Below are positions 7,597 through 16,361 of a DNA stretch of 64,000 nt, piece after piece. Source of the DNA: an uncultured Christensenellaceae bacterium (GTDB lineage Bacteria > Bacillota > Clostridia > Christensenellales > UBA3700); contig CALWHJ010000002.1 in assembly GCA_944380355.1 (NCBI GenBank), positions 64,368 to 128,367 on the forward strand. Direction: 5' to 3'. The translations under genes and the position numbers were made by a program. The notes below the pieces were generated by a model that had not been told where the DNA came from, searched no databases, and saw only the letters and a list, made by a program, of their open reading frames with translations. Numbering within the stretch: the stretch's first letter is position 1; every line of letters begins with the position of its first letter.

Positions 7597-8571
7597 ATGT
7601 TCAGATGGGGCGTTATAGGTACGGGTAATATCGCAAAGACCGTATGCGACGCAATAGTTAAAAGCGGCAGGCACGAGGTAGTCGCCGCGTATTCGAGGAC
7701 GGCGGCAAGGGCGGCGAAATTCGCAAAGCGTTACGGCGCAAAAAGCTATACGGACAAGGAAGACTTTTTCGCGGATAAGAATATAGACGCCGTGTATATC
7801 GCTACGCCTCATTCGGCGCACTACTTATATCTTATCGATTGCATAAATCACGGCGTGCCCGCGCTTTGCGAAAAATCTTTTACCGTAAACGCCGAGCAAG
7901 CGAAAGCCGTATTCGACCTTGCGAGGGAAAAGAAAGTGTTCGTATGCGAAGCTATGTGGACTAGATTCGCACCTTTTCTTGACGAGATAAAAAAATGGAT
8001 AGCGGACGGCAGAATAGGAAATATAAAATCCTTTGACGGTAAATTCTGTATGCCCTTAAAACTCATAAAGCCTTTTGTGCCCGAGCGCGTTTATCGCGCG
8101 GAATATGCGGGCGGCTCGCTTTTGGATTTGGGAGTATATCCCGTATCGTTCACGCATATGCTTTTAGGCGTGCCCGACAAGACGGTTTGCGATATGGTTG
8201 TGCAAGACGGTATAGATTATGCCGACAGTATCCGACTTTATTATCCTTCGGGGGTAAGCAACCTGTATTCCTCTCTTACCGACCTTACGAGTTTTACGGG
8301 TACTGTATACGGAGAAAAGGGGAAGATAGTCATTCCCAATTTTACGCGCCCTAAGAAGGCATACCTGTATGTTGACGGCAAAAAAGTAGAGAGCAAAAAA
8401 GGCAAGTGCGGTTATGTCTACGAATTCGACAAGTGCGCTGAGGATATACGCGCGGGACGTATAGAAAGCAGTGTAATGACGTCCAAGGACACGCTCGAGG
8501 TAATGGAGATAATGGACGAGTGCCGAAGACAAAACGCGCTTGAATATCCCGATAAAGTCGAGAGATTATAA
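7597..8571 (+). CDS. Gfo/Idh/MocA family oxidoreductase
   Basis: A 324-residue NAD(P)-dependent dehydrogenase. The Rossmann motif GTGNIA is at residues 8-13 and the substrate-domain motif at about residues 90-94 reads CEKSF, where most family members have EKP. EAMWTRF at about residue 119 is typical of the dihydrodiol dehydrogenase-like branch that reduces or oxidises sugars and cyclic diols. AAAGGAG precedes the ATG. It may be co-expressed with the following kinase-like and esterase genes (27-base gap). The substrate is unknown. Confidence 0.85.
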   Translation: MFRWGVIGTGNIAKTVCDAIVKSGRHEVVAAYSRTAARAAKFAKRYGAKSYTDKEDFFADKNIDAVYIATPHSAHYLYLIDCINHGVPALCEKSFTVNAEQAKAVFDLAREKKVFVCEAMWTRFAPFLDEIKKWIADGRIGNIKSFDGKFCMPLKLIKPFVPERVYRAEYAGGSLLDLGVYPVSFTHMLLGVPDKTVCDMVVQDGIDYADSIRLYYPSGVSNLYSSLTDLTSFTGTVYGEKGKIVIPNFTRPKKAYLYVDGKKVESKKGKCGYVYEFDKCAEDIRAGRIESSVMTSKDTLEVMEIMDECRRQNALEYPDKVERL

Positions 8572-8597
8572 AATACAACAAAATATAAGGGGCTAGT

Positions 8598-9551
8598 ATG
8601 CAGGTAGAGAAGATAATTTCTATAGAACTGACAAAAGAGCAGGCGCAAGAGTATGCCGTAAAAGTCGCAAAGGAAAATACCGACAAAACCGTAAAGCTCG
8701 TCAAGTATATGGGCGGCGGGTCTTTCGGAAAGGCAGTAAAGGTTACGTTTGAGGACAAAAAGAGCATAGTCGTAAAGTTTTTGCGTGCTGAGGGTATGCT
8801 CGAAAAAGAGACGGGCGATTTGACGTTGCTTAGGGAAAATTGCAGCGTAAAGATGCCCGCGGTTTTGTTTGTAAGACATAAGGACGAGCGTGTGCCCGTG
8901 GACTGCTATGCAATGGAATATATCGAGGGCAAACCTATGATATACGATTTTGCGCTTTACTTTGCAAGCAAGAAAAAACGCAGAGCGATTGCCGAAAAAA
9001 TTACCGAGGGACTTCATTCTCTGCACGAGTGCAAGAGTGCGAAATTCGGAGATATACACAATCCCGACTGCGGTAGCTGGAGGGAGTTTTACAAGCCCTT
9101 TGCCGAGCAAATTCTAGTCAAAGCAAAAGAGCTTGCGGACAAGGGAGAGATTAAAAAAGACATAGTCGATACTATGCAAAGAGCGTGGGAGAAATTCGAT
9201 ATTATTTTCGAAGAAGAAGTCAAGGACGCGTGTCTTATTCACGGCGATTTGAACGTGATCAACATAATGGTAGACAAGTCGCATAATCTCAAGGCTTTTA
9301 TCGACCCGCTCAATTCGTGTTATGCAGACAGAGAATACGATTTGTTTCAGTTTTACAATCTCACGGGCAAGAGGTTTTCGCTCGGTGAAGTATATGCGGA
9401 AAAATACGGGGTGAGCAAAAGGTTTTACGACAAGATGGCTTTTTACGGACTTTTCAACGAAGTGTATTGCTATATAAAGTCGGGCGTGCTCGTAGGCTTT
9501 ATAATGCGTCCGCTTGTAAAAAATATGAACAAGAGGCTCAAGGACCTATGA
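8598..9551 (+). CDS. Aminoglycoside/choline kinase-like phosphotransferase
   Basis: A 317-residue protein-kinase-fold enzyme. Visible elements are a Gly-rich N-lobe (MGGGSFGKAVKV), an ATP-binding Lys (VVKFL), the hinge YAMEYIEGKP, the catalytic loop IHGDLNVINIM (Brenner-type HxDxxxxN) and FIDP in the place of the metal-binding DxD. It phosphorylates a small hydroxylated molecule; nothing marks it as an antibiotic-resistance enzyme. Its stop codon overlaps the start of the esterase gene (ATGA), which points to translational coupling in one operon with the upstream oxidoreductase. Confidence 0.82.
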   Translation: MQVEKIISIELTKEQAQEYAVKVAKENTDKTVKLVKYMGGGSFGKAVKVTFEDKKSIVVKFLRAEGMLEKETGDLTLLRENCSVKMPAVLFVRHKDERVPVDCYAMEYIEGKPMIYDFALYFASKKKRRAIAEKITEGLHSLHECKSAKFGDIHNPDCGSWREFYKPFAEQILVKAKELADKGEIKKDIVDTMQRAWEKFDIIFEEEVKDACLIHGDLNVINIMVDKSHNLKAFIDPLNSCYADREYDLFQFYNLTGKRFSLGEVYAEKYGVSKRFYDKMAFYGLFNEVYCYIKSGVLVGFIMRPLVKNMNKRLKDL

Positions 9552-10462
9552 TTTCGCTTGGCGCAAGATTCGTCAAAAGCGCGATAAGACTTTTTACTTT
9601 CAAATACAGGCGCAAGCAGGCGTCCGTATCCCGCAACGTACGCATAAAGTACCGCCCTTATAAGTGTCCTGAAGACTTAAATTATACCGAAGAATATTAC
9701 AACGGCGTAAAAGTGCAAATTCTCTCGCCTGAAAATCCTTCGCGTAACAAGATAATATTGCATTTTCACGGCGGTGGCGGTGCGATAGGTATGGACGGAC
9801 TTTTTTACCACAGGGTAGCAGAGAAGTATGCGCGTATTAGTAATACGAAGGTATACAGTATAGATTATAGGGCGGGCAAAGAGGTGGTGCAACCGTCTTT
9901 TCTCGATGAGTGTTTTTTAGCATACAAAGGCTTGCTTGACAGCGGGCTTAAGGGGGAGGATATCGTTGCTGTCGGGGACAGTATGGGCGCAAATCTTATG
10001 CTTGGCGTATTCCTTAAGGCAAGAGACGAAGGGTTGGATATGCCTAAAGCGGCGGTATCCGTATGTGCCTATGCCAACTGCACGGCAAGCGGAGAGTCAT
10101 ACAGAAAAAACTGTCATAAAGACCCTATGTACGCTTTGCCTTTTTATATGAGCGCGGACAAGTATGCAGACAGACTGAGAAGGCTTCCGGCGTATATAGG
10201 CGACTGCGACCCCCGCGACCCGTATATCTCTCCTGCTTTTGCCGAATACAAAGGTTTTCCCAAGATGCTCGTAGTCGTAGGAGATTGCGAAGTGGACGAG
10301 AGCGACAGCGATATGATATACCTCAGGGCAGTCGAGGCAGGAGTAGAAGTCGAATACAAAAAATACAAAGGAATGTTCCACGATTTTTTATACGCCGTCC
10401 CCTTTTTGAAAGAAAGCAAACAAGCGTGGCGCGATATAGAAAAATTCATTGCAGAAGCTTAA
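9548..10462 (+). CDS. Alpha/beta hydrolase, hormone-sensitive-lipase-like esterase
   Basis: A 304-residue alpha/beta hydrolase of the HSL family: the oxyanion motif HFHGGGG is near residue 75, the nucleophile elbow GDSMGA near residue 140, and FHDF near the C-terminus supplies the catalytic His; an Asp in VGDCEVDESD is the likely third residue. It has no clear signal peptide, so it acts inside the cell on a small ester or acetyl group. ATG 9548 overlaps the kinase stop by ATGA. The upstream part of the longer frame (from 9467) lies wholly inside the kinase gene and is not used. Confidence 0.85.
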   Translation: MISLGARFVKSAIRLFTFKYRRKQASVSRNVRIKYRPYKCPEDLNYTEEYYNGVKVQILSPENPSRNKIILHFHGGGGAIGMDGLFYHRVAEKYARISNTKVYSIDYRAGKEVVQPSFLDECFLAYKGLLDSGLKGEDIVAVGDSMGANLMLGVFLKARDEGLDMPKAAVSVCAYANCTASGESYRKNCHKDPMYALPFYMSADKYADRLRRLPAYIGDCDPRDPYISPAFAEYKGFPKMLVVVGDCEVDESDSDMIYLRAVEAGVEVEYKKYKGMFHDFLYAVPFLKESKQAWRDIEKFIAEA

Positions 10463-10492
10463 AGATAATTGACGCGTGCTAAAGAAAAAATA

Positions 10493-10524
10493 AACCCGCT
10501 AAAAAGCGGGTTTTAAGTTTTTTG
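10493..10524. terminator. Bidirectional terminator between convergent genes
   Basis: AAACCCGCT/AGCGGGTTT stem (10493-10501 with 10506-10514), with A-rich sequence upstream and T-rich downstream. It serves the esterase gene (+) and probably the ANTAR gene (-). Confidence 0.85.
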
Positions 10525-10549
10525 AGTTTTGTTAGAGATTTGAAAAGAT

Positions 10550-11134
10550 TTATTTGTATGAACTGATGATATTTTTGGCAATATCGGTTTTGGATAAGCA
10601 TTTGTCCATAGCTTGTTTTTCTATATAGTAGTGTGCGTCTTCCTCGCTCATTTTCAGCGTGTCGATTAGTATCCATTTTGCTCGGTTGACGATACGTATC
10701 TCCTGCATTTTATCTTCGACGGACGAGATGGTTTTTTCAAACTTTCTCAGCTTTTCTCTGAGCGCGCACAGCCAGTCGAGGGCTTGACGGAAACTTTGAG
10801 GCGAAGTGGGTTTGGCAAGTGTAAACACGCCGAAACGGTAGACTTTGGAATACGTTTCGTCATAGAGTTCCTGTCGTATGAGCAGTAGCGTAGCCACGCC
10901 CTTTTCGTTGCTTGCGTCAATGGCGAGTTTCGTGCCGAAATCGTCGAGAAGAGGCGTATTGATTATCAGTAAATCGTAGTGTCTCTCAAGCATGAGTTTT
11001 TTAGCCGACGAGAAACTGGGAGCAAATTCGATGGGTGAAAATTTTGTTTCGGGCAAAAGAGGAGCTAGAGAAGTTTTGAACTTCTCCGATTGAGATGCTA
11101 TGAGAACGCTGTATACTCGCTCTTCGAGTGCCAT
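10550..11134 (-). CDS. ANTAR-domain RNA-binding regulator with pseudo-receiver
   Basis: A 194-residue AmiR/NasR-type regulator. Residues about 125-185 form the ANTAR domain (coiled coil, then three helices with NRAKWILID, MSEEDAHYYIEKQAMD and DIAKNII), which binds paired RNA hairpins and prevents termination in known members. The N-terminal half has receiver-domain shape, but the phospho-acceptor position is Asn (DLLIIN where DLVLLD is usual) and the first acidic pair is missing, so control is probably by protein contact or ligand, not phosphorylation. It begins 27 bases after glnA on the same strand, so it is likely co-transcribed. It is a plausible regulator of the leader terminators at 16367 and 16664, though those hairpins do not show the known ANTAR loop consensus. 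Confidence 0.88.
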   Translation of the reverse strand: MALEERVYSVLIASQSEKFKTSLAPLLPETKFSPIEFAPSFSSAKKLMLERHYDLLIINTPLLDDFGTKLAIDASNEKGVATLLLIRQELYDETYSKVYRFGVFTLAKPTSPQSFRQALDWLCALREKLRKFEKTISSVEDKMQEIRIVNRAKWILIDTLKMSEEDAHYYIEKQAMDKCLSKTDIAKNIISSYK

Positions 11135-11161
11135 ATTTTGCTCCGAATAAGTTTTATGAGG

Positions 11162-12370
11162 TTATCTGCAATAAGCGTCGATGAGAGATTCGGGCAGATG
11201 TTCCTGCACAAACGCGCTTGCTTTTGCCTGTACTTTAGCTTCTTCCAAAGTAGAGGGAAGCCTTTTGAATTCAGCAAGTGCCGCCTTGTCGAGAGTAAAG
11301 AAGTTTACGTCTGCGGGAGGGGGCAAGGGGAGATTGTTCTTCAATCCGTACAGTCCGGCATAGATGAGCAATGCAAACGCCAGATAAGGATTTGCCTCAG
11401 GGTCGGGAGAGCGCAATTCGAGTCTTTTGTATTCTCCTATCGCTGCGGGAATTCTTATAAGCTGCGAGCGGTTTTGAGCCGACCACGAGATATATGCGGG
11501 AGCTTTGCTGTTTCCCAGACGTTTGTAAGAGTCGGCTACGGGATTGAGGAAAAGCGTGATTTCTCCCGTCTTTTCTAAAAGCGCGGGGATTAGCGCATCG
11601 ATAATTTCCTTTCCGCTTTTGTCGCGTACCGACATATTGATATGCAGTCCGTTGCCTGCGCAATTTTCGAGGGGCTTAGGGGAGAAGTCGGCATAAAGCC
11701 CGTTGCGAGCGGCTACCGTCTTGACTACCGATTTGAAGGTTACGGTGTTGTCTGCCGCAGAAAGCGCGTCGGAATAACGGAAGTCGATTTCGTTTTGTCC
11801 GGGGCCTTCTTCGTGGTGCGAGCTTTCGGGACTTATGCCCATCTGCTCTAGCGTAAGACAGATTTCGCGTCTTACGTTTTCACCCTTATCGTCGGGTGCG
11901 ATATCCATATACTTTGCGTTGTCGTAAGGCTCCTTGGTAGGCTTACCGTATTCGTTGAGACGAAAAAGGTAAAATTCCATTTCCGCGCCGAAGTAGAAGG
12001 TGTATCCTAGACTTTTTGCTTGCTCGACGGCTTTTACGAGAAGGCTTCTCGTATCGTTGGTATAAGCTTTTCCGTCGGGATAGGTGATATTGCAAAACAT
12101 TCTCACGACTCTGCCGTGCTCGGGACGCCAGGGCAAAACCGTAAGCGTGGACGGGTCGGGGCGGAGGAACAAATCGGAGTGGACCTCGTCTTCGAAGCCC
12201 TCAATGGCAGAAGCGTCAATGGCTATGCCGTATTCGAAAGCGCGTTTTAATTCGTGGGGCATAACCGATATGTTTTTCTGCACGCCGTAGACATCGCAAA
12301 AGGCAAGACGAATGAATTTGACGTCTTCCTCGGCAACGTATTGCAATACTTCTTCCTTAGAATATTTCAT
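11162..12370 (-). CDS. glnA: Glutamine synthetase type I (short form)
   Basis: Makes glutamine from glutamate, ammonia and ATP. Signature elements are the beta-grasp N-terminus (VKFIRLAFCDVYG), the ammonium/glutamate site HHEEGPGQNEIDFRYSD, GNGLHINMS, and the ATP site NRSQLIRIPA followed by RLELRSPDPEANPYLAFA. At 402 residues it is shorter than the usual 440-470 of GS I, with trimmed C-terminal parts. In the loop that carries the feedback Arg of B. subtilis GS (EGFVRIEESDM), this protein has EGFEDEVHSDL, so the FBGS-type self-regulation may be absent. There is no adenylylation Tyr motif by eye. AAGGAG precedes ATG 12370; the ANTAR gene follows. Confidence 0.96.
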   Translation of the reverse strand: MKYSKEEVLQYVAEEDVKFIRLAFCDVYGVQKNISVMPHELKRAFEYGIAIDASAIEGFEDEVHSDLFLRPDPSTLTVLPWRPEHGRVVRMFCNITYPDGKAYTNDTRSLLVKAVEQAKSLGYTFYFGAEMEFYLFRLNEYGKPTKEPYDNAKYMDIAPDDKGENVRREICLTLEQMGISPESSHHEEGPGQNEIDFRYSDALSAADNTVTFKSVVKTVAARNGLYADFSPKPLENCAGNGLHINMSVRDKSGKEIIDALIPALLEKTGEITLFLNPVADSYKRLGNSKAPAYISWSAQNRSQLIRIPAAIGEYKRLELRSPDPEANPYLAFALLIYAGLYGLKNNLPLPPPADVNFFTLDKAALAEFKRLPSTLEEAKVQAKASAFVQEHLPESLIDAYCR

Positions 12371-12489
12371 AATGTCTCCTTACGCTTTACGGACGAAGTT
12401 GCGACCGTAAAGAAAAATGTATTTTAGAGATACCGATAAAAATATTTCTTATCAGTATTATATATAATTGCCGTCGATTAATCAAATCT
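12371..12489 (-). promoter_or_regulatory. glnA promoter and structured leader
   Basis: On the minus strand a TTGATT-17-TATAAT promoter lies at about 12461-12489. The leader then has two hairpins: an ACTGATAA/TTATCGGT stem and an 8-bp CTTTACGG/CCGTAAAG stem (12381-12408) just before AAGGAG. The second could block or expose the ribosome-binding site. No T-tract follows either hairpin, so any control would be translational or by a bound protein such as the ANTAR regulator (inference). Confidence 0.55.
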
Positions 12490-12540
12490 TTGGGCAATAT
12501 TTTTGTTACAGGAATTTGCGGATAGCAGAGCGTGACATAC

Positions 12541-12932
12541 AAGCGCGCCGCCGTGCGCGCTGTCCGATAACGGGATTTTGGAATTGATTTATTTAATTTA
12601 AACGGTGCAAAATAAGTGAGTGTTCAGGTTTGTATTACGCTTTCTATACCTCGTAAGCGTGGGTATTTTGTCGAGGCTGTCAAATCCGTAATCCGCTTGA
12701 AGACAGTACCGACAAAGGGTTATATTCGCTTGCCGAATATATACCGTTTCGTTTGCGCCGTAATATAGCGGCACGCCTAGCGCCGCTAATATTGTACCCC
12801 CCGTGCGAGCGCGGAGAGTGGTGTGATTTTGCAAATTTCTAGCGGTTGTCACGAGTCCTGAGCGTACTTGCCGTACGTGACGGCGAGTGACGTTCCTAAA
12901 ATTCGCAAAGGCGCGCCGCTATACGCGCTCGC
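12541..12932. repeat. Intergenic repeat element between glnA and gltB
   Basis: About 390 bases without a convincing gene. The left end (12543-12560) and right end (12911-12928) carry near-identical, internally palindromic 18-mers of the form GCGCGCCGC-N4-CGCGC. Inside, 12799-12823 matches 24 of 25 bases with the inverted copy at 63489-63513, and 12862-12881 is close to the inverted copy at 63435-63454. The element is therefore dispersed in the genome. An 84-codon frame inside it on the minus strand starts in the repeat and is probably not a gene. It may be a REP or MITE-like element without its own transposase. Confidence 0.65.
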
Positions 12933-13652
12933 CTAATTTTCGACATACATCTGCTTATAAGGATTCGCGCTATTGGGCGTGACCACAATATATTCACTCT
13001 CCAGCAAAGCTTTTTTGTCTTTGCCGAATACCTTGCAGAATTCTTCCAGATAAGGGAGTATCTCCTGAATATCTTCCTTTGTCGCTTTATGCGTATTTAC
13101 TTGCGAAGGGAAGTCGATTGAATTGTCTGTGGTGCGCAGAAAAACTTTTCCGCCGTGCATACCCGTGCAAGGGAAGTTGCCCACGATTTTTTTGCCGTCG
13201 GTATTCATACCCAGCACGACGATTATACCGCCCGCGAGGTATTCTCCCAGAAAACTTCCGCATCTTCCGCCGATAATCATTACGGGAAGCTTTTGCTTAT
13301 AGGCTTTCATATGAATTCCCGCGCGGTAGCCCGCGTTTCCGTCGACGTAAATTTTACCGCCGCGCATAGCGTAGCCCGCTGCGTCGCCCGTATTTCCGTG
13401 TATGAATATACGGCCTTCGTTCATCGTATCTCCTACTGCGTCTTGCGCGTTGCCGTTGACTACGACGTCCGCACCGTTGAGGTATGCTCCAAGAGCATTG
13501 CCGGGAGTGCCGTTGACGACTATTTCTTTGCCGCTCAGACCCGCGGCTATAAATCTCTGTCCAAGACAGTTGTCTATCTGTACCTGCGAGGCGCATTGCC
13601 TTACGGTATCGTTCAAATCTTCGTTGGTATATTGTGTTGCGTCTATTATCAT
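12933..13652 (-). CDS. Glutamate synthase GXGXG domain subunit (GltB3)
   Basis: A 239-residue stand-alone version of the C-terminal right-handed beta-helix of the glutamate synthase large subunit. The turns repeat G-x-x-x-G signatures (NGTPGNALGAYLNG, NGNAQDAVGDTMNEG, HGNTGDAAGYAMRGG, DGNAGYRAGIHMK), followed by MIIGGRCGSFLGEYLAGG. In the complex it is structural and helps hold the ammonia tunnel. ATG 13652 follows AGGTGA; the longer frame upstream runs into the gltB2 gene and is not used. It is the last gene of a three-gene operon that splits GltB as in archaea. Confidence 0.92.
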   Translation of the reverse strand: MIIDATQYTNEDLNDTVRQCASQVQIDNCLGQRFIAAGLSGKEIVVNGTPGNALGAYLNGADVVVNGNAQDAVGDTMNEGRIFIHGNTGDAAGYAMRGGKIYVDGNAGYRAGIHMKAYKQKLPVMIIGGRCGSFLGEYLAGGIIVVLGMNTDGKKIVGNFPCTGMHGGKVFLRTTDNSIDFPSQVNTHKATKEDIQEILPYLEEFCKVFGKDKKALLESEYIVVTPNSANPYKQMYVEN

Positions 13653-13678
13653 ATTATCACCTGTTGAATGTGCGACGG

Positions 13679-15184
13679 TTATTCTCCCGCGTGGAGTATG
13701 CCGAGAATATCCAGTTCTTTTTGGTTGAGGCCTATGCCTCTGAGCATAAGGCGGTTGCCTTTGAGAGCTTCTATGGAGTTGATGCCCATACCTCCCATAA
13801 TCTCCATTATCTCGTGTTTCCAAGCGGACAGGAGATTGACAAGACGTTTTGCTCCCCATTCGGGGTCAAGACGGCTGACGAGTTCGGGACGCTGAGTAGC
13901 TATACCCCAGTTGCATTTACCGCTTTGACAGTTACGGCAGAGGTGACAGCCCATAGCTATGAGTGCGGCTGTCGCGATATAGCACGCGTCTGCGCCCAGG
14001 GCTACCGCTTTGACTACATCGGCTGCGCTTCTTATACTTCCGCCTGCGATAATGGATACGTCGTTTCTTATGCCTTCGTCTCTGAGTCTTTGGTCAACGG
14101 CGGCAAGAGCGAGTTCGACGGGAATACCTACGTTGTCGCGAATACGGGTAGGTGCCGCTCCGGTACCGCCTCTGAATCCGTCTATCGCGATGATGTCCGC
14201 ACCGCTTCTTGCGATACCGCTGGCGATTGCCGCGATATTGTGTACGGCGGCAACTTTTACGATTACGGGCTTTTTATATTCGGTAGCTTCTTTGAGCGAG
14301 TAAACGAGCTGTCGCAAATCTTCGATTGAGTAAATATCGTGATGAGGTGCGGGTGAGATTGCGTCCGAGCCTTCGGGTACCATTCTGGTACGCGCTACGT
14401 CACCTACGATTTTGGAGCCCGGCAAGTGTCCGCCGATACCGGGCTTTGCGCCCTGACCCATTTTGATTTCGATTGCCGCACCCGCCTGAAGATATTTTTC
14501 GTGTACGCCGAATCTGCCCGAAGCTACTTGTACTATAGTATTTGCGCTGAAAGGGTAGAAGTTTTCGTGCAGACCGCCTTCTCCGGTATTGTAATAAGTA
14601 CCGAGAGCGGTAGCGGCATTTGCAAGGCTTTCGTGAGCGTTGTAGCTTATCGAGCCGTAACTCATTGCCGAAAACATTACGGGCAGCGAAAGTTCGAGTT
14701 GAGGGGGTATATCGCATACGAGTTTACCGTCCTTATCTCTGGTGACGGAGGAGGGTTTTTTACCTAAGAAAACGCGCGTTTCCATAGGTTCTCTCAGAGG
14801 GTCGATAGGAGGATTGGTAACCTGTGACGCATTGATGAGTATTTTATCGAAGTAGGTGGGAAGAGGCTTGGGATTGCCCATAGAGGAGAGCAATACGCCG
14901 CCGCTTTGAGCCTGCTTGTAGATTTCGCGTATGGTATCGTTTTGCCAGTTGGCGTTTTCTTTGAGAGTGCAGTCGCTTTTGACGATTTTGAGGGCGCGCG
15001 TAGGACATACCGAAACGCAGCGCTGGCAGTTGACGCACTTGGTATCGTCGCTCAGCATAATTTTGTTTTTGTCGGAGTAAAAGTGTACGCCGTGAGCGCA
15101 TTGTGTTTCGCATATACGGCAACGCGTACAGCGGGCGTCGTTGCGCACTACTTCGTATTCGGGATATATAAATTCTGCTTGCAT
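13679..15184 (-). CDS. gltB: Glutamate synthase FMN/Fe-S subunit with N-terminal ferredoxin domain (GltB2)
   Basis: A 501-residue archaeal-type glutamate synthase core. Residues about 15-70 form a two-cluster ferredoxin domain (CTRCRICETQC and CVNCQRCVSVCP). The rest is the FMN-binding barrel with MFSAMSYGSISYNAHE, GEGGLHENF, KMGQGAKPGIGGHLPG, SPAPHHDIYSIEDL, GADIIAIDGFRGGTGAAPT, and the 3Fe-4S-type cysteine run CHLCRNCQSGKCNWG. It makes glutamate from 2-oxoglutarate and the ammonia supplied by GltB1. No GltD-like NADPH subunit is encoded in this window, so electrons may come from ferredoxin or from a GltD elsewhere. Its start overlaps the GltB1 stop (TGATG). Confidence 0.94.
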   Translation of the reverse strand: MQAEFIYPEYEVVRNDARCTRCRICETQCAHGVHFYSDKNKIMLSDDTKCVNCQRCVSVCPTRALKIVKSDCTLKENANWQNDTIREIYKQAQSGGVLLSSMGNPKPLPTYFDKILINASQVTNPPIDPLREPMETRVFLGKKPSSVTRDKDGKLVCDIPPQLELSLPVMFSAMSYGSISYNAHESLANAATALGTYYNTGEGGLHENFYPFSANTIVQVASGRFGVHEKYLQAGAAIEIKMGQGAKPGIGGHLPGSKIVGDVARTRMVPEGSDAISPAPHHDIYSIEDLRQLVYSLKEATEYKKPVIVKVAAVHNIAAIASGIARSGADIIAIDGFRGGTGAAPTRIRDNVGIPVELALAAVDQRLRDEGIRNDVSIIAGGSIRSAADVVKAVALGADACYIATAALIAMGCHLCRNCQSGKCNWGIATQRPELVSRLDPEWGAKRLVNLLSAWKHEIMEIMGGMGINSIEALKGNRLMLRGIGLNQKELDILGILHAGE

Positions 15185-16275
15185 CAGTACTTGCCCTCCT
15201 CAACTTTTACTATTACGGGTTCGCCGCCTTCGGGAGCGTAGACGTCTTTTACGTCGGGGCACATAACCCTTATAGCGGCTTCCTCGCTTGCGACATAAAC
15301 CTTGTCGTCTTTTTCGGCGACGACCATCGAGCGTAACTTAAGTCTGTCGTTGAGAGCCATAAGTCCGCCTTCGAAGCCGAGTACGATGGAGAAAGGACCT
15401 GTTACGAGAAGGCTGGAGTACACCGTGCGCAGATACGTGAGTTTTGCTCTTTCTTCGGGGGACTTTTTTGCGATAGTCGACCAGAAAGGCGCGGCGATTA
15501 CGGAAGCGAGTTCGTCGAGAGTCAAGCCCTGTTTTCTCAAAAGGTAATCGGAGATATACGTAATAACTTCCGTATCTGTCTGAAGGGTACATTTGTATCC
15601 GTACATTTCTATAAATCTTCTGTTGGCGTCGTAGGAAGATATTTCGCCGTTGTGGACGATAGTGTAGTCGAGAAGCGCAAAGGGATGCGCGCCGCCCCAC
15701 CAGCCGGGGGTATTAGTAGGATAGCGGCCGTGCGCTGTCCACGAGTAGCCCTCGTATTCGTCGAGGCGGTAGAATTTACCGACGTCTTCGGGGAAGCCGA
15801 CGGCTTTGAAAACGCCCATATTTTTTCCGCTGGAAACCACGTACGCGCCCTTGATATTTATATTGATATGCATTACGGTACGCGCAACGAACTCTCTCTC
15901 GTCGAGTTGCGCGTTGGCAACGGAGGACTTAAGAGGAGCGAGAAAATAGCGGTAAATAATAGGCTCGTCTACGATAGCGGGGATTTTGCGTACGGGAATA
16001 GGCTGCGACTTGACAATTTCGTAGCTTTCTTTGAGATACTGTTCGGTATCTTTTTGTACGCTTCTGTTGTCGAAGAAAAAGTGGAAAGCGTAAAAGTCCT
16101 TGTACTCGGGATAGATGCCGTAGCCGGCGAAGCCGCCGCCTAGGCCGTTGCTTCTCTCGTGCATAGGCACCATACTGTCGACGATGCTTTTGCCGCTCAT
16201 TTTGTTACCCTCTTTGGAAATTACCGCCGCGATGGCGCAACCTGAGGGTATTCTGATTTGACCTTCTGACTGCAT
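15184..16275 (-). CDS. Glutamate synthase amidotransferase subunit (GltB1), class II glutaminase
   Basis: A 363-residue N-terminal nucleophile (Ntn) glutaminase that releases ammonia for GltB2. The start is set by TAAGGAAT before ATG 16275. The likely nucleophile Cys is residue 13 (IPSGCAIAAVIS), so a 12-residue leader would have to be removed, as in PurF and GltB. Later blocks such as GRYPTNTPGWWGGAHPF and VHNGEISSY are the classic glutamine-site motifs. The frame extends upstream to 16380, but that part overlaps the leader terminator and lacks a ribosome-binding site. It is the first gene of gltB1-gltB2-gltB3. Confidence 0.92.
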   Translation of the reverse strand: MQSEGQIRIPSGCAIAAVISKEGNKMSGKSIVDSMVPMHERSNGLGGGFAGYGIYPEYKDFYAFHFFFDNRSVQKDTEQYLKESYEIVKSQPIPVRKIPAIVDEPIIYRYFLAPLKSSVANAQLDEREFVARTVMHININIKGAYVVSSGKNMGVFKAVGFPEDVGKFYRLDEYEGYSWTAHGRYPTNTPGWWGGAHPFALLDYTIVHNGEISSYDANRRFIEMYGYKCTLQTDTEVITYISDYLLRKQGLTLDELASVIAAPFWSTIAKKSPEERAKLTYLRTVYSSLLVTGPFSIVLGFEGGLMALNDRLKLRSMVVAEKDDKVYVASEEAAIRVMCPDVKDVYAPEGGEPVIVKVEEGKY

Positions 16276-16361
16276 AATAAATTCCTTACTCTTTAATTTA
16301 CTCTGTTTGACCGCTGAGAGTATGTGCGATGCAGTGTCGCTCACAAAACTTTGGCGGTATG

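Noticed and set aside
12598-12852. 84-codon minus-strand frame between glnA and gltB
   Set aside because: It begins inside the dispersed repeat, has no ribosome-binding site and no known domain; probably a repeat-derived chance frame.
13652-13859. N-terminal extension of the gltB3 frame
   Set aside because: It lies within gltB2 in another frame; ATG 13652 has a ribosome-binding site and gives the normal domain length.
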